Assembly: GCF_910592395.1 (NCBI RefSeq)
Contig: NC_088325.1
Location: 15,318,109 to 15,382,108 of the forward strand
Length of the DNA stretch: 64,000 bases
Direction of reading: 5' to 3'
From: Lineus longissimus
Taxonomy: Eukaryota; Nemertea; Pilidiophora; Heteronemertea; Lineidae
Of the stretch, positions 1 through 11,900 are shown in pieces. A program made the position numbers and the translations under genes. The notes beneath the pieces are model-generated. The model was given only the letters and a program-made list of their open reading frames with translations, made no database searches and was not told where the DNA came from. The first letter of the stretch is position 1, and each line of letters begins with the position of its first letter.

Positions 1-1618
1 TATATGGTGAAACCTCGATTTTGAGACCAAGTGAAGACACTGTGTACATTTGTAATTACGAGAGTTTCATAAGTACTGTCATTTCTATACTTGATACCAG
101 TAATGCTTCGCCAAGCAAGAAGTGCCCGAAGCGTTGACCTACAACGGCCATGTTGGTTCTCAAGACACTGTTTTGATCATCCCCAGACCTCAAAACCAAA
201 CCGGTGTTCTTTCGTTGACAGTACTTCCTTATGTACCCTGTGCTTCAGCTGTACCTTTCAGAGTCATTTCCCAAGAGAATGCCGTAACCCATGGAAAATA
301 AGCCAGGAGTTATTATAGATATACACCTTTCCCATTACTTGGACCGTCATGTACCTCATCTATGACATGACACATATTTCACGATCTTTTTCTAAACGTA
401 TGCTGACTTGGTTGAGAAGAAGGGTTACAACAAAGGGGTATTGGGCATTGATGTCCATATGGGCATTCACAGCTTCATGTTAGGGATAAATTCTTGGTAT
501 GGGCGGCTCCCCTCAGGCAGAAACACGTGGACAGTAACCCTTTCTGGCCTTATAACAATATCACGTCCATAAAACCGGATCCATGGAGAATGTTACCTTG
601 TGTGGTTGTCACACTGGCCAAAGAAGTACGGATTCCTATGGACTTTTACAACAAACCTATACTAGTGTTCATGTCGTGCAGGATACCGTGGCATACAGCG
701 GCCATGATATTACTGTGAGCTTGACTTAATTCACAACCCGGGTCATACTGCACCGATGTATCGAAGCTGGCTATTGTCAATAGCAATCGGCTTTATGTCG
801 AATGTCGATTTTGTTCGACAGTAGAATTGACTGGTTCCTGCATTGGAGAGGGGTTGCTCTATAGCTATGTTGGATTGGAATACATTTTATTGGTGATGAT
901 GTCAACTGAGTGAACAGATACTAATAGCCAATTAATCAGCTTCCTAGTTTGATATTTGATACCTGGTATCATTAACCAACACAAGTTACCAACTCAGCGG
1001 AGCCCGGATCATTAGAACAGGGTGGGCATGCCATTAATGTCTCATTGACACGATACATATGTCAACGTGGTGACTAGATTAGCTGATTAGCAAATAGCAA
1101 CCAACAAATAGCAGTTGTACTGATGGTGATGATGGCCACCTATTCCCTCTGTTTTCATTGCTAGGGGGTTTTGGCCCCGAGTCTACCGGGCGATAAAGCA
1201 CCTTAGGCCTATGACCAACTAGATAATGACTCTGATACGGTCGACAAACTTAGACATCGATTCCCAATTTGAGATCTTTAGGGTTTCTTTCAGTAGCTGA
1301 CCAGTACATTGGGCCACATGGAAAATCTGCCCGCTTCTTCTATTACATTATCTGACCAGTGCACAGTGACCCGTTAGGTATTAATTCATCATCTACACAA
1401 TCACAAACAATATTACATTGATCATATTTGTCCAATGTTTGCAACGCTATGGCACTCCGTCACTGCTGTCCAATTCCAAGTAAACTCGTTTACATATTTA
1501 TCAAAAGTCGCCCTCCATCGTTGACAAATTATAGCAATGTGTATCTACAGATAAAACTGGCAAACAAACAAAATGTAACACGACATGTTTACAGTAACTG
1601 GCCGTAGCCAGGGGCAGG

Positions 1619-1680
1619 CGGCCATATTGGTCTCTATTGATTAATAGTGTCGGCCATATTGGTCTTATTGATTAATATTT
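1619..1680 (+). repeat. 32-bp direct duplication
   Basis: Two adjacent copies of a segment starting CGGCCATATTGGTCT and ending TATTGATTAATA, at 1619 and 1651. The second copy lacks two bases. This is a small local duplication with no coding content. Confidence 0.85.
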
Positions 1681-4600
1681 CAGCTAGGCTATGTTATTAA
1701 TTGACTCAGACTATCTGACTTCTTGTTTTCCTGTGTTAGTTAAACACACCTCGTTAATAATTGACTGGAATCATTACATATTCTGTGTGTGGTTATTGCC
1801 CTTAATCGTGGCCATGATGGTTCGAAATTAGCAACTAAGAGCTTGGACGTTGTTGAGTCAATTGTCAGCCATATTGAAAACATGCCCATTCCCGGGCGGC
1901 TGATATAGGGAGCCTTTGAGGTCCTTGTATCTGAATCGTATCATGGCGCATAAGTGCAGAGTCAGGGGTGGTGAAGTTAGGAGACCCCAGACAGAATGGG
2001 GGCCCACTGATCGAAGGCTATGGAAGAATTGGTGGATCTCCAGTGGCACCAACCAGCCGTCTACGGTGGTCTTCGTCTTCCGTCCCCAGTGGCTACTCCG
2101 GGATGCCTATCACTGCCCCTTGCTACCCTCATTTGCCACCTAAGGCACACTGACATGACTGATCCCTGATCTAGGTTTCAACCGAATAAGAAACATGCCT
2201 ATTTCTTACGAATCGGATACAGCCACGTTCACAGTCATAACATTGAAAAGTATTTTGTCCGAAGGTAGTTCCAATACATGTAGTTATATTGAATAGTTAT
2301 CTGTACATGGATACCCTCCGAACAAAGACGGTTGATAAATTATTGCGGACTCGAAGCAAAAGCCTAGAAGGAACATGGCCATTGGAAGTCTTGGTGTCGC
2401 CAACCAACTGTCTATCCGAACGGAACATGTTGGTTCAGCATAGAACGACCATGTTAGATCTCGTTCGAACTGAATATTCAGACGCGTTTTTGAGCGGCGA
2501 ATCTAGAACATATATGCGTACACTTTAACAAATGAAAATGACAAATGACTGTGTCTCTTGCTACAAACCAATGTCCCAAAATTCGAAATAATTGAACAAA
2601 ATAGTTTAATGACCCTAATCCTCTTAGGTATCTAAATAACCTCCACTTGGGCCCTAATTTGCCGCCATCTATGACAGAGACCTTACAATTGATAGCATTT
2701 TACACCCTCTTAAATATAGTACCATGTTGGGCGCCAACAATGGGGCTTTCATTTTAAGTCAACATGAGCCAGTTAATACCAAGTGACAGTGGAATGTTGT
2801 TCTTTTCAATTGTATATACTTTACATTGGAGTAGGTCTTGGGTATATCATGGAGGTGGGTATATGAAGGTGATCACCATTGACGGCCTGTAATAACCTCC
2901 TGATTAGAGTATAAAGGAATGTTTGGATTAACGATTCGGTGTGTCCAACTAAAAAAGTGTTTTCATGGCCAGCCATGTTTGAGGGGTAGAACAATGATTC
3001 AAATCCTGTCATGGTCATTTGGGCTGGCATTCTTTTGTCTGTCCCTACAACACAACAGATGATGACGTCATGTGAAAGTACTCTATTGTTTATAAACAGT
3101 CTGACAAGAATCTTGTGATCGAGGATGTGGCCAAGGACCTTGATTCTGGTCAAGAATCGTGCACGATTCTCATCACGAATGGTATTTACTGGACAGTAGT
3201 GCAAAAGCACTCTTCATCCTCAGAAAAATGTAGCGCTGGTTCCATGTCGGTGTCTTTGAGATGAATATCTGCTAAAAAAGAAGCACCCGTCAGATGTCAA
3301 CATGGCCATATCTTCTGTAATACGAAGACTTGTTTTTCGTACCGTATTCTGAAGTGGGTAGTTATAGAATGTGGAGTGTTTCTGTGATACTGTGGCCACA
3401 TAGCCTACTCCCCAGATACACAAGACACCGGTGATTCAGGAATACCGATGTCAGTCGCCTTGGAGATTTCCGATTCTCCGGTTGTTGTTGTTGTCTGTGT
3501 CAAAAAAACAAAATGGAGACGAATTTCTTTCCAATGTTGTTTGCGACTGTAGTTGGATGTTTCGGTTTTTAGCAGCAGGCGATATGACCAATCATTAGTT
3601 GCTCCTTGAAAAGCTAGAATAAAATCAGAAGCAACTGAGTAGCTACATCGAGCTAAGGTTAGACATGTTTCTGAAAGATTCATATTTTTCTGTTATTCTG
3701 GATGCGGTAAGCAAGGATAAACTTTCCTCACGATAAGCTCGGCTCCCCAAGTATAGCCAAGTATATTGTAGCACCTGCAATGTGAAACATCAAAACTGAA
3801 GTTCTTGTTGATGATTATTGCATCTGTGTAAACACAGGGGTAAACACTTGCAAAACCACTGTATTAATCAAACCTGTTCATGTGTTAGCCGCGAAGAAGT
3901 ATTCGCGTGTTCCAGGTCATCCGCGTCACAAGCAGCCATTGGGCACTCTCGGCCATTTTCGAACATGACACTGCGCGCCAAGGCAGCCATCGACTTGTAC
4001 GGTAACAAACAACTTCTTAGGCCCCGTTTTGGGTGTTTACCAGTTTACGATGCCGATTTCGAGAGTATATCGTTTTGAGGTCAAGGACACAACATTTTTC
4101 AAGCGGCCATTATTGCATCGCATTCCATGAAAGAAACCATTAAGAACTTCACAAGTAGAGAGTTTTTCAACGTTTCAATACTGTTTGATTCATGACTATT
4201 CTCGACCTTGTTATATCTATTTATGGGAACACCTCACATGCGGTCGTGATCGGCAATTATGATCGGGAAAACCATTTCCCACGGTCATCAATAAGGCGTC
4301 CAACAATGATCTTCTTTAACCGCCTGGACTATACAAAACACACCTACATGACCTACGGGGTCTGGCATGCAGTTAATAATTTCTAGTCCTCTATATACAT
4401 ACTATGCATTGTAGTGTCATCGACTCTTAACATACATGTATATATCGGTTTCAACCCGCCGGTGTCGATATTTTGAGGCTCTAACCTTTGACTGGTGAGG
4501 GGTTAACTGCATCTGGCGATTTCTGGCGAGACTGTTTACATCATGTTTAACACAGCCATCTTGTTCTCATGCCTCATCGAGACTCATTAACTTAATCAAT

Positions 4601-7001
4601 CAATATCTTAAAGGGGAACGGTCGCATCACGGAGCCAACGTGCCAGTCAATCCCGTGCTCGACTGTGGTCTGTGGGCGAAGCGAGATCCACTGACCGTCC
4701 ATCATGAGGTTTGGAAGAAGGCGTAGTTGTGGCATAGCTTGTTCTTAGAGATGATCTTTCCTACAGCCTTTTCACATGAGGACCGGTTATTTTAGCATGA
4801 AGCTGGCCAGATCTTGTTTGCGGCGAAACCATTTTTATTATTGGTCCAGTGTATTCAGCTCCAGTGTCATCTCATCATCTCTCACGCTTCACTGATACAA
4901 CTCATTACAACAGCGTTCTTTTCTGTGCATTCATCTAGTATCTACTTTTCCTGCGCCTCAATATTACATGAAGCCATTCTGCGTTCTGTTTACTCGAACG
5001 CCAGAAGCTAGATATCGGTAACGAGGTTTAGAATTCGATCCCCGACAAATGGTTCCCGAGATTGTCAAAGATTGTTTGGACAAGTCAGCCATTGACTGGA
5101 TGTACGACATTCGTGACGCCATCACGTTGTTGTTGTCGTTTCTGATAGACCTGGGAAGACGCCTCAAACGTCTTGTTTGACTGGTTGATGTTTAAATGGC
5201 ACATGATACCTCTTTCCGACAGTATGCCAAAGAAAGTACCGATGCTGATAGTTGTAAAGAAATAGTCTTCCGGTTTGGCGTCTGTTGTCTGTGGAGTCGA
5301 TTCTTGCGCATCTCGTTCAACTTGCAATGCATAAATTGGCTGGTATTGTTTGTGTTGTTTTGCTATTATCGAGAGTTTTTCAGAGCAAAACCATCAAAAT
5401 GCTCATGATTCTTAATATCTCAAGTCACATAAACTTTAGTCAGATAAACTGCAGTCAATATGCACGTACAGGAAAACTATCTGAACACAAATTCGGTCTG
5501 CAGACGATTATGTCTGCACTTCCTCACCACCTTGCAATCTGATTGGTCATTATTAGCTTAATTCGAGCAACAAAACAAGATCGTCTGCTCACCTGGTTTT
5601 GTTTCCGGAAGTGATCATGGCGTTGACTAATAAAGATGCTCACACATCGACAGTTAGGTGCTGTGCAAATAGCTTGATTCATGATACGGTTAACCCCTCA
5701 AGGGCCGAATCCAATGATACCCGCGTCATGCAATGGCAGCTGAGTCAATTTGAAAGTATAATTTGTGATATAACATTGATACGGAATGGATTGAAGGTAC
5801 CGGTTCGGCCTAACCCTGTCCACGATGACCTGAAGACAAAGTGGGGTCCTTGAATGCGATCAGTCCTCCGGCTCAATCACATGAACAGCTAGTATTTGTC
5901 AGTCCATGGGTAATTTACGATATCATAGCCGTGTTCACGCTGCTGCCGATCCGTGTTAATGCTAAAACAACTAAAGCCAATCCAGAGCCAGATTCATTTC
6001 TTGACCTGGTCATCCCATGTCCTCATGAGTGTCGCGAACAAATCCAGTTTAATCCATTCCTTCACTACGGCCAGGTCACCAGTCGTTAGAGTATCCAGTG
6101 TACCGGAGTAATTTCCTTGGGGATTTGACTGCAAATTGGCTGCCGATGTAATTTACAGTTCGCTTCAAGAGAAAAAATGCGTCGATCCTCCCGCTGATGT
6201 TACAACGGTACTATGATTAAGGTCATTTGTGAGAAGCTTTAGGTGAAATGATGAGGGGTCAGTTAATTCTGGTTCAAGAGGAAGATAATTTGGTGACTTA
6301 TTGGTTTTAACCCTTTGCAGCTCGGCCAGTAGTTAACTTACAGACGCTGATTTCATTGCCGGTACATATCAATGTGCAATGCTGTGAAAGGCACGTCCGC
6401 AATATAAAGTCCACCAATGATTGGGTCATTGGTATATGCAGCCATTCACCTCAATCCGCCATCAAACAATAGGGTAGGATACTATTTTCCTGGGGAACAC
6501 TGGTTCCTATACACGGGCCGTAAACAAAGTGAAGCCGGGCCACCAACAAAACCTGTATAGTTTCGAAGCATGAATCGGTTCGTCAACAGCGCAATATTGA
6601 GGAAATTTCACGACTAAATAGATGAACTTAATCGTGAAAATCTATCTCACTTCTCCTGAGGACATCATTAAATCTGTATGGTGAACTCTGTACGAATCCC
6701 AAGTCCAATTCATCGCCTTTATATTCATCAATCGGCGCAAGAGATCAAGCTAAATCAACTTTCACGCCAGTACATCGTGCCAATGCATCCAACCACAGCC
6801 AAGTGTATTGTTATGATACTGCATATGCCGTAAAATGCACGACATATGCCGTAGAGCGGGCCACTTACGGTAACAACATGGTTTCCAATAACCGCGGCCA
6901 TTTTGCCTCCGGGCTACACTTAGCTTTCTAATTTGATATCAGCACCTGGCTGAGGCTACCAAAGCTAAATTTATCCACATTATTCTTCCGTAAAATTAAT
7001 T

Positions 7002-7069
7002 GCTGTCCTCCACAAGTCATTATAAGACGAATTTCGACTTGTATTATATTTCCGGCACTCGAGGACAGC
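7002..7069. repeat. Nested inverted repeats
   Basis: Outer arms GCTGTCCTC (7002-7010) and GAGGACAGC (7061-7069) enclose inner arms ACAAGTC (7012-7018) and GACTTGT (7036-7042). The structure is asymmetric, with about 18 unpaired nt on one side only, so it does not fit a standard miRNA precursor. Confidence 0.6.
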
Positions 7070-8585
7070 GGGGTGGAGCTAAATTGGGGATTCAGGGCAG
7101 CGGAGTCGCGACATCCCGCTACCAGGACAGATTTGAGTGTGACCCTATCTCTTTATGGTGTTGATGGATTGAGAGGGTCAAAGTAACTTTGTTATTGTAA
7201 TGAAACCTGAACGCTGAAGGTCAATTTTGATGTTAACGATTTCCTCCCGGAAAACGGATGGCACTTTTCATTATCGATCTGGAGGAGTTATTGTGTAAAA
7301 GATCCCTAGGGCTTTACACCATCAAGACCCAAATGATCATATATTTTCATACGGCCTACTGCCACAACACTATATTTGTCCATTTTGACCAAGACTTGGG
7401 ATACCTTATTTCCCAAAGGTGACCGAAAAAAGCTCAATTTAGCATTTGCGCAAGTTGATGAAACTATTTCACCTGGATCTTATAGGAAAAGCAAAACTGA
7501 AAAATGGGTTGTGGAGGGGTTCCATATGGTCGTATCCCTACTCACTATACCATCACCTCTCCTTAACGTCACATATTCGTTGAGGTGGCGTTGTTCAGGG
7601 AGCGTGGTCCGATATCAGCACCGAGGGCACCTACGAGCGGCTGACCTACTGGTGGTTAGTTTACTTGGTTGCAAACGCTCGTAGCTCGATTTCTCCATTC
7701 TAGGTGTTTTACTACTCTTCAGATTATTGCAGACGATGGTTAGATCATCCCGGCGATATTTTCATGTTTGATCTGGTCGTGATCATCCATTGTGTAAACA
7801 TCAGAGCGACAATACTACGCTGTTTGGGTACCAGCATTCATCATCCGAATTCCGGGTGCATTCTTGTCACGTGACGGACCGGAAATGGATCAGAAAGTTT
7901 CAAAGAAACATTGATGATCACCATGGTGATTTATCTACAGATATTTAAAAATGATATGGGCTTTAGAATCATTGGCGTGTATCCTGTGTCAGGCGAATCA
8001 ATGTTTCCTGGTTTTGATTGGTGACGTCACAATCTGCAATTGCGCGGGTACTGGTAGTAAACAGATACTACATAAATCAAACCAACTCGACATTAACCCG
8101 CAATTTGAGCGAGATCATCGAATATTCTCCCCGAACAAGTAACAATCACACGCTCAATCATGTCTGTGAAACCATGTGTTCGCCGTGTACATCGCCCCAT
8201 ACATTTCACCACATGTCGATGTATAGAAGGTCACTTGCTTGGAGTGTACATCTCCCATACATCCATGCACTGTCTCTCGTCTGGCCTCTTCACTCCTATT
8301 AATTATTTAGTATGTTCGATTCTACATACGTACCAGTGTGCACTCAACTGTTGTTGAGAGTAACTCGTTTATTTTTGGCAGTTTCTGGCTTTCTGTTGTT
8401 TTGAAGTGGGCGGATAGGAGGAAGCACGTGTCATGAAAGTGCATGACATGTACAGTCAGTGTTATCATGAACCAACAGACAGCTTTTGATCTGTGTACAG
8501 CGAAATTAAATTTTGGATTTGGGCGCGATTTTTGGTTGTAAAGTGTGTTTTCGTGAGGACAAACACTGAGAATTTGAGTAAATAT

Positions 8586-8617
8586 TCAGCGACTGGCATT
8601 AGAATGGCAGTCGCTGA
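8586..8617. repeat. 32-bp near-perfect palindrome
   Basis: Arm TCAGCGACTGGCATT (8586-8600) pairs with AATGGCAGTCGCTGA (8603-8617) at 14 of 15 positions, with a 2-nt spacer. With so short a spacer, the DNA form would be a dyad-symmetric protein site or a cruciform. Confidence 0.9.
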
Positions 8618-8928
8618 CACAAAGACAAATTCACGACGAACAATCCTCCTCAATGACTGAAACAAGACAGACGCCGCCGGTTCAGACCCAAGACCATCCC
8701 AATAATTACAAGCTGCGCGTGCCGTTTGTTGCACCGAGTCCCCTCTTTATAAACACCCGCAACCAAAAAGCAGACTACGGATTCGCCATTGCGCTGACGA
8801 TGAAAACAGTAGATGGGCGCTTGCATGTAGAAAATGACACGTTTTTTTTTCAAATTGAAATGAAATATTTACTTTCTTGGGAATGTCGTCTGTTATTGTC
8901 ACCTGTGCGTTGCAGCCGGTGCGCGCAG

Positions 8929-8950
8929 GTCCCGGATGTAAATCCGGGAC
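8929..8950. repeat. 9-bp perfect inverted repeat with 4-nt loop
   Basis: GTCCCGGAT (8929-8937) and ATCCGGGAC (8942-8950) pair perfectly around GTAA. It is a GC-rich hairpin in otherwise AT-leaning DNA. Confidence 0.85.
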
Positions 8951-11900
8951 TCGTGCCAAGTCTCGTTCACGTGAGAAAATAGGCCACGTGTGTATTGTGC
9001 ATTGTTTTGAAACGTGCTTTCACATCATATTCTTCCAACTAAATCGCTTCTATAGGTCAGAGAGCGCTTGATCTTTCTGTTGCAAGCAGGCGCCAAAAAT
9101 TAGATGTGAGTTTAAAAACAACACCTTGCAGAATCTCATACACTCTACTCTTTTTGAGTCGGCGACCTCACTGGCGAAACTACAAAGGGCCCTGTACCAT
9201 CAAGCGCATGAAATTTAACGGGGCCTGTGCGATATCAAGCGAAGTCAGTGACGTGAACCTAACTGGGGCCTTTGGACGTTTCAAATCTAGATCACGGCCA
9301 GATCATTGCCCTCAAACTACCTCAATGTATCGTATCGAACATTTCCGCCTCTGCACACATTTAGTATGTCTGGGTCACCAACAAAAACACCTTGTTTACT
9401 GTCATCACAAAACATGGACAAAATCATAATACCGGAAGTGGTGTCCTTGCTGATAAAAGCAAGACATTTTTGGAAATTACAATTTAATTTGCGACAATGT
9501 CGTAAAATTGACAGATAATGTAACGCTTTCCGGTAATTTTGGCATTGCGGTCACATTAGCTGTGCACTATTTACCTTTTTGATTTGTCGATTAGATCGTG
9601 ATTGTCAGAATGTTTGGGTCGTGATCTCAATAATCGGTTCTGTTGTCGGGTTCTCAAACCTTCTGAACCCGACGACTTGGTGCATCTGACGGTGCTATTG
9701 TTGAATTAGCAAATAATCACGTTTGACATGCCACTTTTTGAAGAATATGTCAATAACGAAATATGATAATGATTGTAGTTGGTTGGGAATGAATGTGTCG
9801 ATATTGCACAGATTCTGCCGTCCTTCGTTACTTCTGAGTAGTTATTCGTAATTCATGGGGAAATTGAACGATGAGAAAACAAACTTTTTGCTTGAAACCT
9901 TGTGCATTGTTTATCTATGGGCAATACACTGCGTAATGTAAATGCACAGAAATCTTATGAAATAATGAAATGACTTTTGCAACCATATCAGGTGGAACCT
10001 AGTGTGTTCACCAAGAGAGACCTAACGCGTAATTATCTTCCTTCCAACAACTCAGATTTATTTTACACTTCTGGTGCGTTTCACGGCATGTTTAAGGTCA
10101 AGGTCAAATTCCCCTTGGGGCAAACTTCTATGTATACACCAAACAATTAGGTGAAAAAAGCAATTTTATCGCAATCAAAACAAAAAGCAAGAAAGCAAGT
10201 TTGATTCTGCGTAAACTGAGTGAAAAACTTGTCCGGTTGAGTAGACAGTAGTGATATCTTAACCTTGACTGCTGCAGCTGTCTTTAGACAATGACTGCAA
10301 GCCTCAGTCAATGCTCTGATTTTTTGATAGGGTACTAGCGAAACTGTGGCCGCCGCAATGTGGCGCTGACTGTCACTGGGGTATTGTATTATTTGTGACC
10401 GAGATTGGACAACTCGACCACGGCTCCCAGAATCCATCTGGTTTTTTTCAATGCAAAGAAAATCTTGGACCTTGAGAGTTGGCCGATTGGAGGTAGCTTG
10501 TCTCCATTGTCGTGTTAGCCTTATAAAGAATACCTAAACCGCTCTGGTCACAGGAAGACCGCATGGCATTTCTCTGCCTCATTAAAACTAATCAGTCATA
10601 ATCAGCAAAAATGGCTACAGCCTGAAAACACCTTTCAAAATACGACCCAAGTCCGGCAGCACGACGGAAGTGCCATTACCGGCAACAGGACGCGTCGGCA
10701 AGTCAGAACACCACAAAAATATGCAAGAAATATTCTCAAACTACAATATGTTGCAATAAACCAATAAACCTCGATAATAAGATGGCTTGATTCCATGCCA
10801 GGTTTCAGTTCTTTGAATTATTTTCTGCTGCTCAAAACCTCAGCCACTCAATCACTTAATGAAAACTTAAATCTAATAGATTTTAAAGAATGTGAATCTG
10901 CGGCTCATAACGCCAATATATTCATAATCTACGGCTATAAATCTTGTGTTGGCTCCTGTGATCTCTGCGTCAGCTTCCGGTTGTGTCAAAAAAGAGAAAT
11001 CACTCAAAGTCCGCGAACGCAGTAACCCAAGATGCTACAACGAAGACGGCACTGTCGCTGCAACAAGGAACATCACGGGTTGTAAATAGTGCATTTACGC
11101 GGAACGTACTTTTTCCGGCCCAACGTTAGGTTTCATGCACAAGCTGTACACAAAGTGGCATTTTCTGCTGATGGCAAACCGATCACCTATGTCAACACTT
11201 CATGGTCTGAGAGACATATATGCCTCATCCTTCTCTTGTGTACATGGTTCTTGATGGAAAACCTTGCAGCTGGGATGACCAATTCCAGGGGACCGATTCC
11301 CTGCTTTTCTGCGCAGCGCCAACAAACCACTCATCCTGATTGGCCACAGAAAGGTCACGTGGTCACCACGGCGACCCTAGATATCACCACTGAATCATTT
11401 GGAACTTGGCCACGTCATGGGCATCACTAGAATGTATTTCTTGTTAATGTATTGTTTTTATGGGTTGTTCATCATCACACTGCGCAAAGAAAGGACTCCG
11501 GCCAAAAACACGAGATTTTCATTACTAAGAGAGTACCCGCCAGGCTTCAACATCAATTTGCTTTTAACCTCTGCATAATTAATTTAGTTCTTTTTACTGA
11601 GTTCCGCCCGCACGCTCTGTGACTTTTTGCCATTTGGCTTGTGGTTGCTTCCCGGTAGTGATGTCATTATTGTTTAAAAATTACCGACCACGACAACGGT
11701 CTTTGTGGCTCGGAGCGAATCCATGGTCATTTTCCCTTGAAGCTGTTCTCTGGACATTGTTTCTGCTATTATGACCGTGTCCGGAACAAGGCAACATCTT
11801 TTGATGCATGTAATGTTGGACATCAAAGTGACTCTGTCTAATAGTTGTTCTTATCACGTTCGTTCGGTTCCCAATGATAGTTTCTTCAACGATTTACAAT

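Noticed and set aside
2821-3210. 129-codon minus-strand open frame, with two more minus-strand frames to 3683
   Set aside because: No family recognised. Frames of this length are expected several times by chance in 64 kb, and no convincing splice sites link the three.
5010-5060. B-box-like TTCGATCCCC suggesting a second tRNA or SINE
   Set aside because: No matching A box or cloverleaf stems could be built.
8182-8275. Repeated GTGTACATC.CCCATACAT words
   Set aside because: Only about 20 nt of similarity, not enough for a repeat call.
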